A stretch of 64,000 nt of DNA from an uncultured Lentibacter sp. (GCA_947497495.1 CANMGT010000007.1:56325-120324), one strand, 5' to 3'. Positions 35,487-43,703 are shown, numbered from the stretch's first letter. Notes: generated from the sequence alone by a model not told the origin. Translations and numbers: made by a program.

Positions 35487-36074
35487 ATGCACGGGCTGAT
35501 CAACCGGACAATTCAATGTTTCGCGCAGGACACCTACGGGGAAGCCGCCTGGCTGAACGCGATGGAAGTTACAGGGCTGGGCTTTGCCGAGTTCGAGGCC
35601 ATGCTGAGCTATGATGAAGAGACGCCGCAGCTTGTGCTGTCGGCGCTGTCAGGCCTTCTCGACGTGCCGCAAGACACTATTCTGGAAGACATAGGCACTT
35701 ACCTGGTAAGCCATGAGAACTCGGAAGCTGTGCGGCGGCTCTTGCGGTTTGGCGGCGTGAATTTTCTTGAATTCCTGCATTCCCTTGACGACTTGCCCGA
35801 CCGCACGCGTCTTGCCGTCGCAGACTTGAAGCTGCCCAAACTAGAGCTCAGGGAACATGCGATCGACAGGTTTAGCTTGTCTGTTACAGGGGCTGTCAGC
35901 GGGTTTGCCGCAGTGCTTGTCGGGGTGCTTCGCGCCATGGCCGACGACTATGGGGTACTAGTGTTTCTTGAGCGCCTACCCAATCGGGGCGGGGCCGAGA
36001 TCATCGAAATCCAGGTGATCGAAACAGCCTTCGCCGCCGGACGGGGCTTTGACTTGGGGGCGCGCGCAGGATGA
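35487..36074 (+). CDS. H-NOX (heme NO-binding) domain protein lacking the proximal histidine
   Basis: A 195-residue stand-alone H-NOX protein. It aligns without gaps to the sGC beta1 H-NOX around the heme-ligand helix: FLEFLHSLDDLPDRTRL here against EFLQNLDALHDHLATIY. The heme-ligating histidine (H105 in human beta1) is replaced by P104, and the Tyr and Arg of the YxSxR motif are replaced (DRFSLSV at 127-133). H98 is six residues away and not aligned with the ligand. It may therefore not bind heme in the standard way. AGAGG precedes the ATG. It overlaps the cyclase gene by 4 bases, implying a sensor-effector pair. Confidence 0.85.
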   Translation: MHGLINRTIQCFAQDTYGEAAWLNAMEVTGLGFAEFEAMLSYDEETPQLVLSALSGLLDVPQDTILEDIGTYLVSHENSEAVRRLLRFGGVNFLEFLHSLDDLPDRTRLAVADLKLPKLELREHAIDRFSLSVTGAVSGFAAVLVGVLRAMADDYGVLVFLERLPNRGGAEIIEIQVIETAFAAGRGFDLGARAG

Positions 36075-37144
36075 CAGTGACACAACAAGAAGATATGGCG
36101 AAGGTGCTTGACGCCTTTTGCCCCATGCACCTGCAACTAGATGCGACAGGGCATATTTGCCATGTCGGCCCGACGTTGCAAAAACTAAGGCCGGAGACGC
36201 CGTTTGTGGGGCTCCGGTTTATGGAGGTCTTCGAGCTGCGCCGCCCGCGCTCCGTGAGCTCGATGGACGAGTTGCTCAAGAGCGCTTTTGTCAAACTTCA
36301 CATGCGGTTTCGCGACGGGCCGCAGACGGCTCTGAATGGCGTATTGGCGCCCTTGCCGGAGGGGCAAGGCGCGGTCGTAAACCTGTCCTTTGGCATCTCA
36401 CTGGTGGATGCGGTGCGCGACTACGCGCTGACTGGTACTGACTTCGCAGCCACGGATCTGGCGATCGAGATGCTCTATCTGGTTGAGGCCAAATCAGCTG
36501 CTATGGAAGCCTCCCGAAAGCTCAACATGCGGCTGCAGGGCGCCATGATCGCCGCTGAAGAGCAGGCCTATACAGACACGCTCACAGGCCTTAAAAACCG
36601 CCGCGCGCTGGATCACGTCCTGCAGCGGCTTATCACGACGAATAGCGATTTCGCCCTGATGAACATTGATCTGGACTACTTTAAGGCGGTGAATGACACG
36701 CTCGGCCATGCTGCGGGCGACTATGTTTTACAAAAAGTGGCGCGCATCATGGTAGAAGAAACCCGCTCTGAAGACACGGTTGCGCGGGTTGGCGGCGACG
36801 AGTTTGTCATCATCTTCGACGGGCTCACCGATCGTAAAAAACTGGCGGCTGTCGCCCAGAGGATCATCGCGAAACTTGAGCAGCCGATGCCCTTTGGAGA
36901 GCAGATTTGCAATATTTCGGCGAGTTGCGGAACGGCCCTGTCGGAGAGTTACGAGACGTTGGATGCGGCGCAAATACAGGCCGATGCTGACCTTGCCTTG
37001 TATGCCTCCAAGAACGCGGGGCGCGCAAGGCACAGCTTTTTCACGCCCAAAATGCGCCCTGCGAGCAAGAGTTCGTTCACAAGCCCGCCGCCGCAAATGA
37101 TCAACCCCGCCGCGGATCGGTTGGTTGAGCGGCGCTCGCGCTGA
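36071..37144 (+). CDS. Diguanylate cyclase with N-terminal HNOBA domain
   Basis: A 357-residue cytoplasmic protein. Residues 7-140 form a heme-NO-binding-associated (HNOBA) domain (FVGLRFMEVFELRRP, compare sGC). A helical linker follows (about 130-165; LVEAKSAAMEASRKLNMRLQ), matching the sGC coiled coil. Residues 166-330 are a GGDEF domain (TDTLTGLKNRRALD, NIDLDYFKAVNDTLGH) with intact GGDEF at 241-245 and an inhibitory RxxD site (RSED, 232-235). It should make cyclic-di-GMP from two GTP and be product-inhibited. H-NOX control of a partner cyclase is known in Shewanella, Legionella and Dinoroseobacter; here it is inferred from coupling and domain match. Confidence 0.9.
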   Translation: MTVTQQEDMAKVLDAFCPMHLQLDATGHICHVGPTLQKLRPETPFVGLRFMEVFELRRPRSVSSMDELLKSAFVKLHMRFRDGPQTALNGVLAPLPEGQGAVVNLSFGISLVDAVRDYALTGTDFAATDLAIEMLYLVEAKSAAMEASRKLNMRLQGAMIAAEEQAYTDTLTGLKNRRALDHVLQRLITTNSDFALMNIDLDYFKAVNDTLGHAAGDYVLQKVARIMVEETRSEDTVARVGGDEFVIIFDGLTDRKKLAAVAQRIIAKLEQPMPFGEQICNISASCGTALSESYETLDAAQIQADADLALYASKNAGRARHSFFTPKMRPASKSSFTSPPPQMINPAADRLVERRSR

Positions 37145-37283
37145 CGCCGTCGGCCTGTTTGAAAACAAGCCGCAGCCGGGCAAACGACAACTTTACAAGA
37201 CCTTCCTCAAACAGCAACTGAGCAAGGCTTCCTTGACGATGCCCGGCGAAACAAACCTGTGAGCTGTTCGCCTCCAATGCGTA

Positions 37284-37300
37284 GTTGACGTTACGCCAAC
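37284..37300. promoter_or_regulatory. 17 bp imperfect palindrome upstream of the monooxygenase operon
   Basis: GTTGACG-TTA-CGCCAAC, with one mismatch in seven-base arms, lies 48-64 bases upstream of the ATG at 37348. A repressor or activator site for the four-gene operon is plausible, unproven. Confidence 0.4.
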
Positions 37301-37347
37301 CAGAGCTTTTGCTTGATTTTCAGGCGCAGCTGGGCTGCCATGCTCGG

Positions 37348-38643
37348 ATGGATACACAAGAAAAATACGCCTTGATAGGCGCGGGACCGATGGGCCTCGC
37401 TGCGGCGCGCGCACTCAGTAAAAATGGCGTTTCGTTCCAAGGGTTTGAGATCAACTCCGACGTTGGCGGGCTGTGGGACATCGATGGGCCACGCTCGACG
37501 ATGTATGAAACCGCGCATCTCATTTCGTCAAAAACCATGACCCAGTTTGACGAATTCCCGATGAAAGACAGTGTCGCGGAATACCCGTCGCATCGCGAGG
37601 TTTTCGCCTATTTCCGCGATTTCGCCCGCCGGTTTGATTTGTATCGCCACTTTATATTTGGCGCTGAAGTGCTGAGCGCGGTGCCGGAGGGCGCGGCTTG
37701 GCGTGTCACGTGGCGCGAAGGCGGAGAAGAGCATTCCGCGCTGTTCAAGGGCGTGCTGGCGGCCAACGGCACCCTGTCGGAGCCAAACATGCCCGCTTTT
37801 GAGGGCCGTTTTGAGGGCGAGCTTATCCACGCGGCCGACTACCGCGACCCAAAGCAGTTTGACGGCAAGCGTGTGCTTGTCGTGGGGGCGGGTAACTCGG
37901 GCTGTGACATCGCTGTTGACGCCATTCACCATGGGCAGAGCTGCGATATTTCGCTGCGGCGGGGCTACTACTTTGTGCCGAAATATGTGTTCGGCAAGCC
38001 CGCTGACACTGTCGGCGGGGCGATCAAGCTGCCGATGTGGCTCAAGCGGCCGATAGACAAGTGGCTGCTCAGCTGGTTTGTCGGCGATCCGCAGCGCTAC
38101 GGGTTTCCGAAACCCGACTACAAGCTCTACGAAAGCCACCCGATCGTGAACTCGCTGATCCTGTTTCACGCGGGGCACGGTGACATTCATGTGCGGGCCG
38201 ATGTGGCGCGCTTTGAGGGCAAAACCGCCCATTTCAAAGACGGTTCTCAAGCCGATTATGACATGGTTCTCTGCGCGACGGGCTACAAGCTGCACTACCC
38301 GTTTCTCGACAAGGACTTGCTCAACTGGCAAGATAACGCCCCGCATCTTTACCTCAACTGCATGCACCCGACGCGTGACGATATCTTCGTGCTGGGCATG
38401 GTCGAGGCCTCTGGCCTTGGCTGGCAGGGCAGGGCCGATCAGGCCGAAATGGTGGCGCGCTATCTGGCTGGTTTGCAGGGCGAGGCCGCCGCTGATTTGC
38501 GCGCCCGCAAGAAGGCTGGCTTTGAGCGCGCGACTGGCGGGATGGACTATATCAAGCTGCCGCGCATGGCCTATTACGTTGACAAGGCCACCTATCTGAA
38601 AGCGCTGCACCGCGAGATCAACGCTTTGGAGGGCGCGCCATGA
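37348..38643 (+). CDS. Flavin-containing monooxygenase (FMO/Baeyer-Villiger-like)
   Basis: A 431-residue FAD/NADPH oxygenase. FAD motif GAGPMG (11-16), NADPH motif GAGNSG (180-185), and between them the family fingerprint F155-x-G157-xxx-H161-xxx-Y165. It would oxygenate a soft nucleophile (N or S) or a ketone; the substrate is unknown. I prefer the ATG at 37348 over an in-frame TTG at 37285, although its ribosome site is weak. The stop overlaps the symporter start by 4 bases. Confidence 0.88.
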   Translation: MDTQEKYALIGAGPMGLAAARALSKNGVSFQGFEINSDVGGLWDIDGPRSTMYETAHLISSKTMTQFDEFPMKDSVAEYPSHREVFAYFRDFARRFDLYRHFIFGAEVLSAVPEGAAWRVTWREGGEEHSALFKGVLAANGTLSEPNMPAFEGRFEGELIHAADYRDPKQFDGKRVLVVGAGNSGCDIAVDAIHHGQSCDISLRRGYYFVPKYVFGKPADTVGGAIKLPMWLKRPIDKWLLSWFVGDPQRYGFPKPDYKLYESHPIVNSLILFHAGHGDIHVRADVARFEGKTAHFKDGSQADYDMVLCATGYKLHYPFLDKDLLNWQDNAPHLYLNCMHPTRDDIFVLGMVEASGLGWQGRADQAEMVARYLAGLQGEAAADLRARKKAGFERATGGMDYIKLPRMAYYVDKATYLKALHREINALEGAP

Positions 38644-39539
38644 ACGGCATTGACGACATTATGCTCAACTTCAGCCCCGGCTCGCTGATGCTGCTCAACG
38701 GCATTCTGGCCGTCGTGATGTTCTCCATCGCGCTTGACTTGCGACTGGCTGATTTTGCACGGATTTTTCTGGCGCCGCGGCCCGTTATTGCCGGGGTTCT
38801 GTCGCAGTTTATCCTGCTGCCACTGGTGACTTTCCTGATGGTTCTGGCCGTAGAGCCACGCGCCTCTATCGCCTTGGGGCTTATTCTAGTCGCCGCCTGC
38901 CCGGGCGGCAATATCTCGAATTTCATAACCCATCGTGCGGGGGGCAACACGGCGCTTTCAGTTTCGCTGACGGGCCTTGCCACGATCGGGGCGATCGTGC
39001 TGACGCCGCTCAATATCGCCTTTTGGGGCAGCCTTTACGGGCCAAGCCGCGAGTTGCTGCGCACGACAGAGATCGACCCTGTGCAAGTTGCCATAACCGT
39101 GGTCTTCATGTTGGTGGTGCCGCTCATTTTGGGCATCTGGCTGAACACCGTCAAAGAAGCGCTGGCCGCAAAGCTGCGCCGCCCGATGCAGCGCCTCTCG
39201 ATGGGGATATTCGTGGCCTTCATTGTGCTTGCCTTAGTGGCAAACTGGGGGTTTTTCGTTGGCTACGCCTGGGCCGTGGCGGGGCTTGTGGTTTTGCACA
39301 ATGCACTGGCGCTGGGCACGGGCTGGCTGACAGCGAAAGGCTTTGGCCTGAATACGGCTGACAGCCGTTCCGTGATGATCGAGACAGGGATCCAGAACTC
39401 CGGCCTCGGGCTGGTGCTGATCTTCGGGTTCTTCGGTGGCTTGGGGGGTATGGCCGTTGTCGCCGCCTTTTGGGGCATCTGGCACGCGATTTCGGGTATC
39501 GTGCTGGCCTTTGCTATCAACCGGACACCCGCCGCATGA
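38640..39539 (+). CDS. Bile acid:sodium symporter family transporter
   Basis: A 299-residue inner-membrane protein with nine to ten hydrophobic helices (SBF/BASS family). The crossover motif ACPGGNISNFITHRAGGN and the second-half motif IETGIQNSGLGLVLIF correspond to the Na+/substrate sites of ASBT-type carriers. It would import an organic anion with sodium. It is coupled by ATGA overlaps to the monooxygenase before it and a dehydrogenase after it. Confidence 0.9.
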   Translation: MNGIDDIMLNFSPGSLMLLNGILAVVMFSIALDLRLADFARIFLAPRPVIAGVLSQFILLPLVTFLMVLAVEPRASIALGLILVAACPGGNISNFITHRAGGNTALSVSLTGLATIGAIVLTPLNIAFWGSLYGPSRELLRTTEIDPVQVAITVVFMLVVPLILGIWLNTVKEALAAKLRRPMQRLSMGIFVAFIVLALVANWGFFVGYAWAVAGLVVLHNALALGTGWLTAKGFGLNTADSRSVMIETGIQNSGLGLVLIFGFFGGLGGMAVVAAFWGIWHAISGIVLAFAINRTPAA

Positions 39540-40474
39540 GCGTCGTTCTGATCACCGGTGCTGCGGGGCTGGTGGGCCGCGCTTTGGCGACGTCGCTGTC
39601 CCGCGCTGGCCACGAGCTTGTGCTGACAGACTTGCGCCCCTTTGAGGGCATGCCTGAGGGCGCGCGCTTTGAGAGGCTTGATGTCACAGGCGCTGACGCA
39701 GACAGGGTGATCGGCGCGGTGAAGCCCGATGTCGTGGTGCACCTCGCCTCGATCGTGACGCCGCCAAAAGGCTCGACGCGGGCGTTTGAATACCGCGTTG
39801 ACGTGACGGGCAGCGAGAACGTGCTGAAAGCCTGCGTGGCCCATAACGTGCGCCGGCTGATCGTGACATCGTCAGGCGCCGCCTATGGCTATCACCCTGA
39901 AAACCGCGATTTTCTGAGCGAAGACACGCCCCTGCGCGGCAACGAGGCCTTCGCCTACGCAAATCACAAGCGGTTGGTCGAAGAGATGCTCGCCAAGGCG
40001 CGCCGCGCGCACCCGGCCCTTGAGCAAGTCGTGCTGCGCGTCGGCACGGTGCTTGATCGCGGCACTGACAACCAGATCACCGCACTGTTTCGCAAGCCGC
40101 GCATCCTGACAGTCCGTGGCGCGACGGGCGGTTTTGTCTTCATCTGGGTGAATGACCTCGCAAAAGTGCTGGAGCGCGCTGTCACGGACGGGCCAGCCGG
40201 CATTTTCAACGTGGCGGGCGACGGGCAGATGAGCATGGAAGCGATCGCAGCGAGGCTCGGCAAACCCGTGCTGCGCTTGCCTGTGTGGGTCCTGAAAGCG
40301 GGGTTGGCGCTGGCAAAGCCCTTGCGCCTCAGCCGCTATGGGCCCGAGCAGGTGCGGTTTTTGCAGTATCGCCCGATGCTGGGCAACGCGGCCCTCAAGG
40401 CCAAGTTCGGCTATGAGCCCGCGCTCAGCAGCACCGAAGTGTTTGATCTTTGGTGCGAAGGCGAGGGGCTATGA
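39536..40474 (+). CDS. NAD-dependent epimerase/dehydratase (extended SDR)
   Basis: A 312-residue Rossmann-fold enzyme. The nucleotide motif is GAAGLVGRAL near the N-terminus; the active site has TSSGAAYG and YANHK. HLASIVTPPKGSTRAFEYRV is typical of the extended family. The ATG at 39536 overlaps the symporter stop, and its own stop overlaps the next gene. It is likely to oxidise, reduce or isomerise an intermediate of the pathway encoded by this operon. Confidence 0.87.
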   Translation: MSVVLITGAAGLVGRALATSLSRAGHELVLTDLRPFEGMPEGARFERLDVTGADADRVIGAVKPDVVVHLASIVTPPKGSTRAFEYRVDVTGSENVLKACVAHNVRRLIVTSSGAAYGYHPENRDFLSEDTPLRGNEAFAYANHKRLVEEMLAKARRAHPALEQVVLRVGTVLDRGTDNQITALFRKPRILTVRGATGGFVFIWVNDLAKVLERAVTDGPAGIFNVAGDGQMSMEAIAARLGKPVLRLPVWVLKAGLALAKPLRLSRYGPEQVRFLQYRPMLGNAALKAKFGYEPALSSTEVFDLWCEGEGL

Positions 40475-41232
40475 GCCCTGTTGCCGTGATCGCCGGAGGG
40501 GCTGGCGGGTTGGGCCGCGCGCTTGGTGCAGGTCTTAGGAAAAGGGGCTTTCACGTGGTCGCGCTCGATTTGCCCTCAGCCGAGTTCGAAGCGCTTGAAA
40601 GCAGCGAAAAAACCGCTTGCGACATGACAGACGAGGCCTCGCTCGCGGCGGCGTGCAAGAGCATTCTGGCGCGCCATGAGGCGGTTGATCTGGTGATTTA
40701 TGCGCAGGGCATAACCCATTTGGCGGCGTTTGAAGACGACGCGGAAGCACCGCACCGCCGCGTCTTTGATGTCAACTATTTCGCCAGCGTGGCGCTTGCG
40801 CGGCACATGCTTGTGCCGGTGCGAAAAGCGCGCGGCACGCATCTCGCGATAAGCTCGGTGGCGGGGTTTGCCCCGCTCGTCAGGCGCACGGCCTACGCCG
40901 CGAGCAAGCACGCGCTTGAGGGGTTCTTCAAGTCTTTGGGCAGCGAAGAAGTCGCGCATAACGTGCATGTTCTGATAGCCGCGCCGAGCTTTGTCGCGAC
41001 CAATCCGGAGGCGCAGGAGGGCGCCGTTGGAGGGCTGACACGCCCGGGCGCCGCCTCAGACGGGATCGACTATATGAGCGCCGAAGCGGCGGCGGGCGTT
41101 ATTTTGAGGGGCTATGAGCAACGCCGCAAAGTGATCCCCGTCGGGCGTGTTGCGCTTCTGGCACATTGGGCCATGCGGCTCTGGCCTGCGTTCTACGAGC
41201 GGCAAATGCGCAAAAAAATTAACAAAACGTAA
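40471..41232 (+). CDS. Short-chain dehydrogenase/reductase (classical SDR)
   Basis: A 253-residue SDR. AGGAGGLGRALGAGL is the cofactor motif with an acidic DLPSAEF after beta-2, suggesting NAD(H). The catalytic serine is in ISSVAGFAP and YAASK holds Tyr-Lys. Residues 205-253 end in a hydrophobic, basic tail (VALLAHWAMRLWPAFYERQM), which may touch the membrane. Last gene of the coupled operon. Confidence 0.88.
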   Translation: MSPVAVIAGGAGGLGRALGAGLRKRGFHVVALDLPSAEFEALESSEKTACDMTDEASLAAACKSILARHEAVDLVIYAQGITHLAAFEDDAEAPHRRVFDVNYFASVALARHMLVPVRKARGTHLAISSVAGFAPLVRRTAYAASKHALEGFFKSLGSEEVAHNVHVLIAAPSFVATNPEAQEGAVGGLTRPGAASDGIDYMSAEAAAGVILRGYEQRRKVIPVGRVALLAHWAMRLWPAFYERQMRKKINKT

Positions 41233-41304
41233 ATTTCGCCGCTTTGCCATATTTGCGCCTTATGAGAGCCCGCATCCAACTTTAGGGAGAATGTCAGTTC
41301 ATTA

Positions 41305-42243
41305 GTGGAAACGGGCATGGACACTGGAAAGGACACATTGCAAAGCCGCGAAAGTGGTGCCTCGGACGAGGATGCAACGCTGGATATTGTCCGTCTCTTG
41401 GTCGAGACGGAGAACCGGCGTGTTGAGCATCACTCTGAAGGGCCTGCAAAAGCGAGCTATATTGCACGTGCGAGCGAGGAGGCTTCAACGCCTTTGACGC
41501 CGCAAGAGGCCTGTCCGACTCCCAAGCGCGGCTTTCTAAGCAAGGCCCGGCCCACCGAGAAGGCCTCTGAGCTGGCTGACCAGCCTTATACAGACCAGCC
41601 TTTTACAGACCAGCCGCTCGCCCCCTTGCCCGAAGTCGAAGACTTGCGGCCCAAGACACTTGGCGTTGCGATGCCACGGTTCAGAGTGCCGCGGGTGAGC
41701 TTGCGTTTACCGAGGTTCGCATGGAGATCCGGACGGAGATCCGCACTGAGACCTGCACCTGAATTTGTAGAGCCCAAGTCGCAAAAACTTGCGGCTCTGC
41801 GCGGCGTTGGCTGTAGCGCAGACTGTTCGCAATACGCAAAACTGGCTGGTTTGGTCGCGATTTGCTGCGTCGTCGTGTTCAAGCCTTGGGTTGTGCCTGT
41901 GCTGCTCTTCGTTCTGGTCTGGCTTTTGCTGATTGTCTTTCTGCTGCTCGGCAGCGCGCGGATCACCGATATTTTTGCCGGTGTATGGGTCTATATGCGT
42001 GACAAGCACCCCGAGCGCTCTGCGCGGATATTGACGCGATTGCAGCGTGCGGCGGACAGGCTTGACGGCTTGCTGGCGCGTCTGCCCGAACGCTTGGTTG
42101 ACGGCATCTATTCGCCGGATCTGGGCCGCTCGCAACGCGACATAGACTCTGAGCAAGCGGATGTGCTTGGCGAAGATCCGTTTGACAGGCTGGTAAAGCA
42201 ACAGCGGGTATATCAAGGGCTACAACACGGGCCTGCTGAATAG
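41305..42243 (+). CDS. Hypothetical membrane protein with tandem-repeat linker
   Basis: No family recognised. The 312-residue product has an acidic, probably disordered N-terminal half and a basic patch (FRVPRVSLRLPRFAWRSGRR) before two adjacent membrane segments (about 180-225; FKPWVVPVLLFVLVWLLLIV). The charged C-terminus ends with RDIDSEQADVLGEDPFDRL. An in-frame 15-base repeat (three units, 41578-41622) encodes DQPYT-DQPFT-DQPLA, and a 12-base repeat lies at 41723-41758. The GTG at 41305 or the ATG at 41317 may be the start; neither has a strong ribosome site. Confidence 0.65.
   Translation: METGMDTGKDTLQSRESGASDEDATLDIVRLLVETENRRVEHHSEGPAKASYIARASEEASTPLTPQEACPTPKRGFLSKARPTEKASELADQPYTDQPFTDQPLAPLPEVEDLRPKTLGVAMPRFRVPRVSLRLPRFAWRSGRRSALRPAPEFVEPKSQKLAALRGVGCSADCSQYAKLAGLVAICCVVVFKPWVVPVLLFVLVWLLLIVFLLLGSARITDIFAGVWVYMRDKHPERSARILTRLQRAADRLDGLLARLPERLVDGIYSPDLGRSQRDIDSEQADVLGEDPFDRLVKQQRVYQGLQHGPAE
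41578..41622 (+). repeat. Tandem repeat, 15 nt x 3, inside a coding region
   Basis: Units GACCAGCCTTATACA, GACCAGCCTTTTACA and GACCAGCCGCTCGCC are in frame and encode a DQPxx repeat. Confidence 0.9.
41723..41758 (+). repeat. Tandem repeat, 12 nt x 3, inside a coding region
   Basis: GGAGATCCGGAC, GGAGATCCGCAC and TGAGACCTGCAC. In the reading frame it encodes a degenerate basic RSGR-RSAL-RPAP repeat just before the membrane segments. Confidence 0.75.
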
Positions 42244-42281
42244 CGGCCTGAGTTACCGGCCTGAGTTAGGGGCCTGAGTAA
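42244..42281 (+). repeat. Tandem repeat, 13 nt x 3, upstream of secE
   Basis: CGGCCTGAGTTAC, CGGCCTGAGTTAG and GGGCCTGAGTAAT follow immediately after the stop of the preceding gene. Confidence 0.85.
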
Positions 42282-42287
42282 TCAGCC

Positions 42288-42316
42288 TTGAAATTGCCGC
42301 GCGACCTGCGTATGTG
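42288..42316 (+). promoter_or_regulatory. Candidate promoter of secE
   Basis: TTGAAA (42288-42293), 17 bases, TATGTG (42311-42316), 35 bases before the secE ATG. The -35 matches five of six consensus bases; the -10 only three. Confidence 0.4.
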
Positions 42317-42350
42317 AGCGTTCAAGACGTTAAAAAAGAAGATGAGAGCC

Positions 42351-42548
42351 ATGGCCCGCACCAACCCACTTCAGTTTATCCAACAGACCCGCGCCGAAGT
42401 TTCCAAAGTTGTTTGGCCAACGCGCCGCGAAGTGATGTTGACGACAGTGATGGTGTTTATCATGGCCACGCTAACCGCGATCTTCTTTGCGCTGGTGGAT
42501 ATCATCATCCGCTCCGGCCTTCAGGGCGTTCTCAGCTTCTTCGGTTAA
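42351..42548 (+). CDS. secE: Preprotein translocase subunit SecE
   Basis: A small single-span subunit (65 residues) of the SecYEG channel. NPLQFIQQTRAEVSKVVWPT is the conserved amphipathic region, followed by REVMLTTVMVFIMATLTAIF in the membrane. I use the ATG at 42351 (MARTNPL). It normally pairs with nusG a short distance downstream; here the gap is 573 bases. Confidence 0.94.
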   Translation: MARTNPLQFIQQTRAEVSKVVWPTRREVMLTTVMVFIMATLTAIFFALVDIIIRSGLQGVLSFFG

Positions 42549-42656
42549 GTCTTCCCCAGTTTTTTGTTGAGCGGCTTAAAAACCCTGCGCGCGCTGGGTT
42601 AAGTTAATTCGCGTTAACTTCTGAGCTCGAAAACGTATGCACGCGTTCTGCACGGA

Positions 42657-42680
42657 GTGCTGCATAGGGTGCTGCATACT
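42657..42680 (+). repeat. Tandem repeat, 12 nt x 2
   Basis: GTGCTGCATAGG followed by GTGCTGCATACT in the secE-nusG spacer. Confidence 0.75.
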
Positions 42681-42964
42681 GTAGGCACTTGCGGCGCTTG
42701 TGCCTCTCGCGGCGTTAACCACAAAGTTCGCTGGGTTCACCGGAGTTTGGCGGCTTGGTGCTATGATGTTGTTATGCAAAGTTATTTTCGGGCTGCGCGG
42801 CGTGTTTTGGCCCAAAGCCTGCGGCCCAGATAAACCCGTCATAGGGGCCAATGCCACTGCCAGTCGCGTCAAGCAGATGTTTTCAGGCGGTTTCGCGCAA
42901 ACTGTTAGGATTTTGGCAAGCTTTATGGAGAAAGTCTTAACGCGCGCCGTGATCTTGTGACAAA

Positions 42965-42988
42965 GCCAATCAGGGGGCCAATCAGGGG
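42965..42988 (+). repeat. Tandem repeat, 12 nt x 2, perfect
   Basis: GCCAATCAGGGG twice in succession in the secE-nusG spacer. Confidence 0.85.
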
Positions 42989-43121
42989 CTTGAAAGCCGT
43001 GCCGCCGCCCTGTATGCCCAAGCCAACCCCCGACATTTTGAGCTGCCCTCCTAAACGGCAAGCGAAATCTGTCTGGATTTTGGAACACGCCCCTGACGGG
43101 CGCATGATAGGAACTGGCAAA

Positions 43122-43655
43122 ATGGCGAAACGGTGGTATTCGGTAAGCGTTCTCAGCAACTTCGAAAAGAAGATTGCCGAGCAGATCAGGCAGCAGGCCG
43201 AAGAGCAGAACCTGGCTGACGAAATCGACGAAGTGCTTGTTCCGACTGAAGAAGTTATCGAAGTGCGTCGCGGCAAGAAAGTAACGTCAGAGCGCCGTTT
43301 CATGCCCGGCTACGTGCTTGTTCACATGGAAATGTCGGATCGCGGCTATCACCTGATCAGCTCGATCAACCGCGTGACAGGCTTTTTGGGCCCACAAGGC
43401 CGCCCGATGCCGATGCGCGATGCCGAGGTCAACCAGATCCTCAACCGCGTTCAAGAGGGTGAAGACGCGCCCAAGCTGCTCATCAGCTTTGACATCGGTG
43501 AGAAAGTCAAAGTCAACGACGGGCCGTTCGAGGACTTTGACGGTATGGTTGAGGAAGTGGATGACGAGAACCAGCGCCTCAAGGTTATGGTCAGCATCTT
43601 TGGCCGCGAAACCCCTGTTGAACTTGAGTTTACGCAGGTTTCCAAACAGGGCTAA
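43122..43655 (+). CDS. nusG: Transcription termination/antitermination protein NusG
   Basis: A 177-residue transcription factor that binds RNA polymerase and couples it to Rho or the ribosome. The NGN domain is [20 protein letters not shown] to about residue 110 ([12 protein letters not shown]); the KOW domain is in [20 protein letters not shown]. The ATG at 43122 has AGGA ahead; longer in-frame extensions run into the repeat-rich spacer. A strong terminator follows. Confidence 0.96.
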   Translation: MAKRWYSVSVLSNFEKKIAEQIRQQAEEQNLADEIDEVLVPTEEVIEVRRGKKVTSERRFMPGYVLVHMEMSDRGYHLISSINRVTGFLGPQGRPMPMRDAEVNQILNRVQEGEDAPKLLISFDIGEKVKVNDGPFEDFDGMVEEVDDENQRLKVMVSIFGRETPVELEFTQVSKQG

Positions 43656-43680
43656 CGCATTGTTGTAATGTAAAAAAGAA

Positions 43681-43703
43681 GCGGGCCAATCGGCCCGTTT
43701 TTT
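43681..43703. terminator. Bidirectional terminator between nusG and a convergent gene
   Basis: CGGGCC-AATC-GGCCCG followed by TTTTTT on the plus strand. An A-rich stretch (AAAAAAGAAG) before it gives a T-rich tail on the minus strand. It serves nusG and the convergent secreted-protein gene. Confidence 0.9.

Larger units (their letters stand above)
42549..43121. other. Unusually long secE-nusG intergenic region (573 bases)
   Basis: No convincing gene. Two hairpins follow secE directly: 42581-42600 (AACCC/GGGTT arms with inner GC pairs) and 42601-42620 (AAGTTAA-TTCGCG-TTAACTT), neither with a T-run. Short tandem repeats occur at 42657-42680 (GTGCTGCATAGG x 2, second copy ending CT) and 42965-42988 (GCCAATCAGGGG x 2). 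An 86-codon open frame at 42700-42960 has no ribosome site or recognisable product. Confidence 0.7.

Noticed and set aside
35778..35780. H98 of the H-NOX protein as the proximal heme ligand.
   Set aside because: In the ungapped alignment it falls six residues before the ligand position, at a site that is Gln or Arg in other H-NOX proteins. Kept as a possible alternative ligand only.
37151..37172. Hairpin after the diguanylate cyclase gene as a terminator.
   Set aside because: The stem CGGC-c-TGTTT...AAACA-a-GCCG is imperfect and has no T-run on the plus strand.
42244..42350. A tRNA-Trp gene before secE, as found in many alphaproteobacteria.
   Set aside because: No cloverleaf arms or TTCGA loop are present; the stretch holds a 13-nt tandem repeat and a promoter-like pair.
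42700..42960. An 86-codon plus-strand frame in the secE-nusG spacer.
   Set aside because: No ribosome site, odd composition and no recognisable product; left as non-coding.
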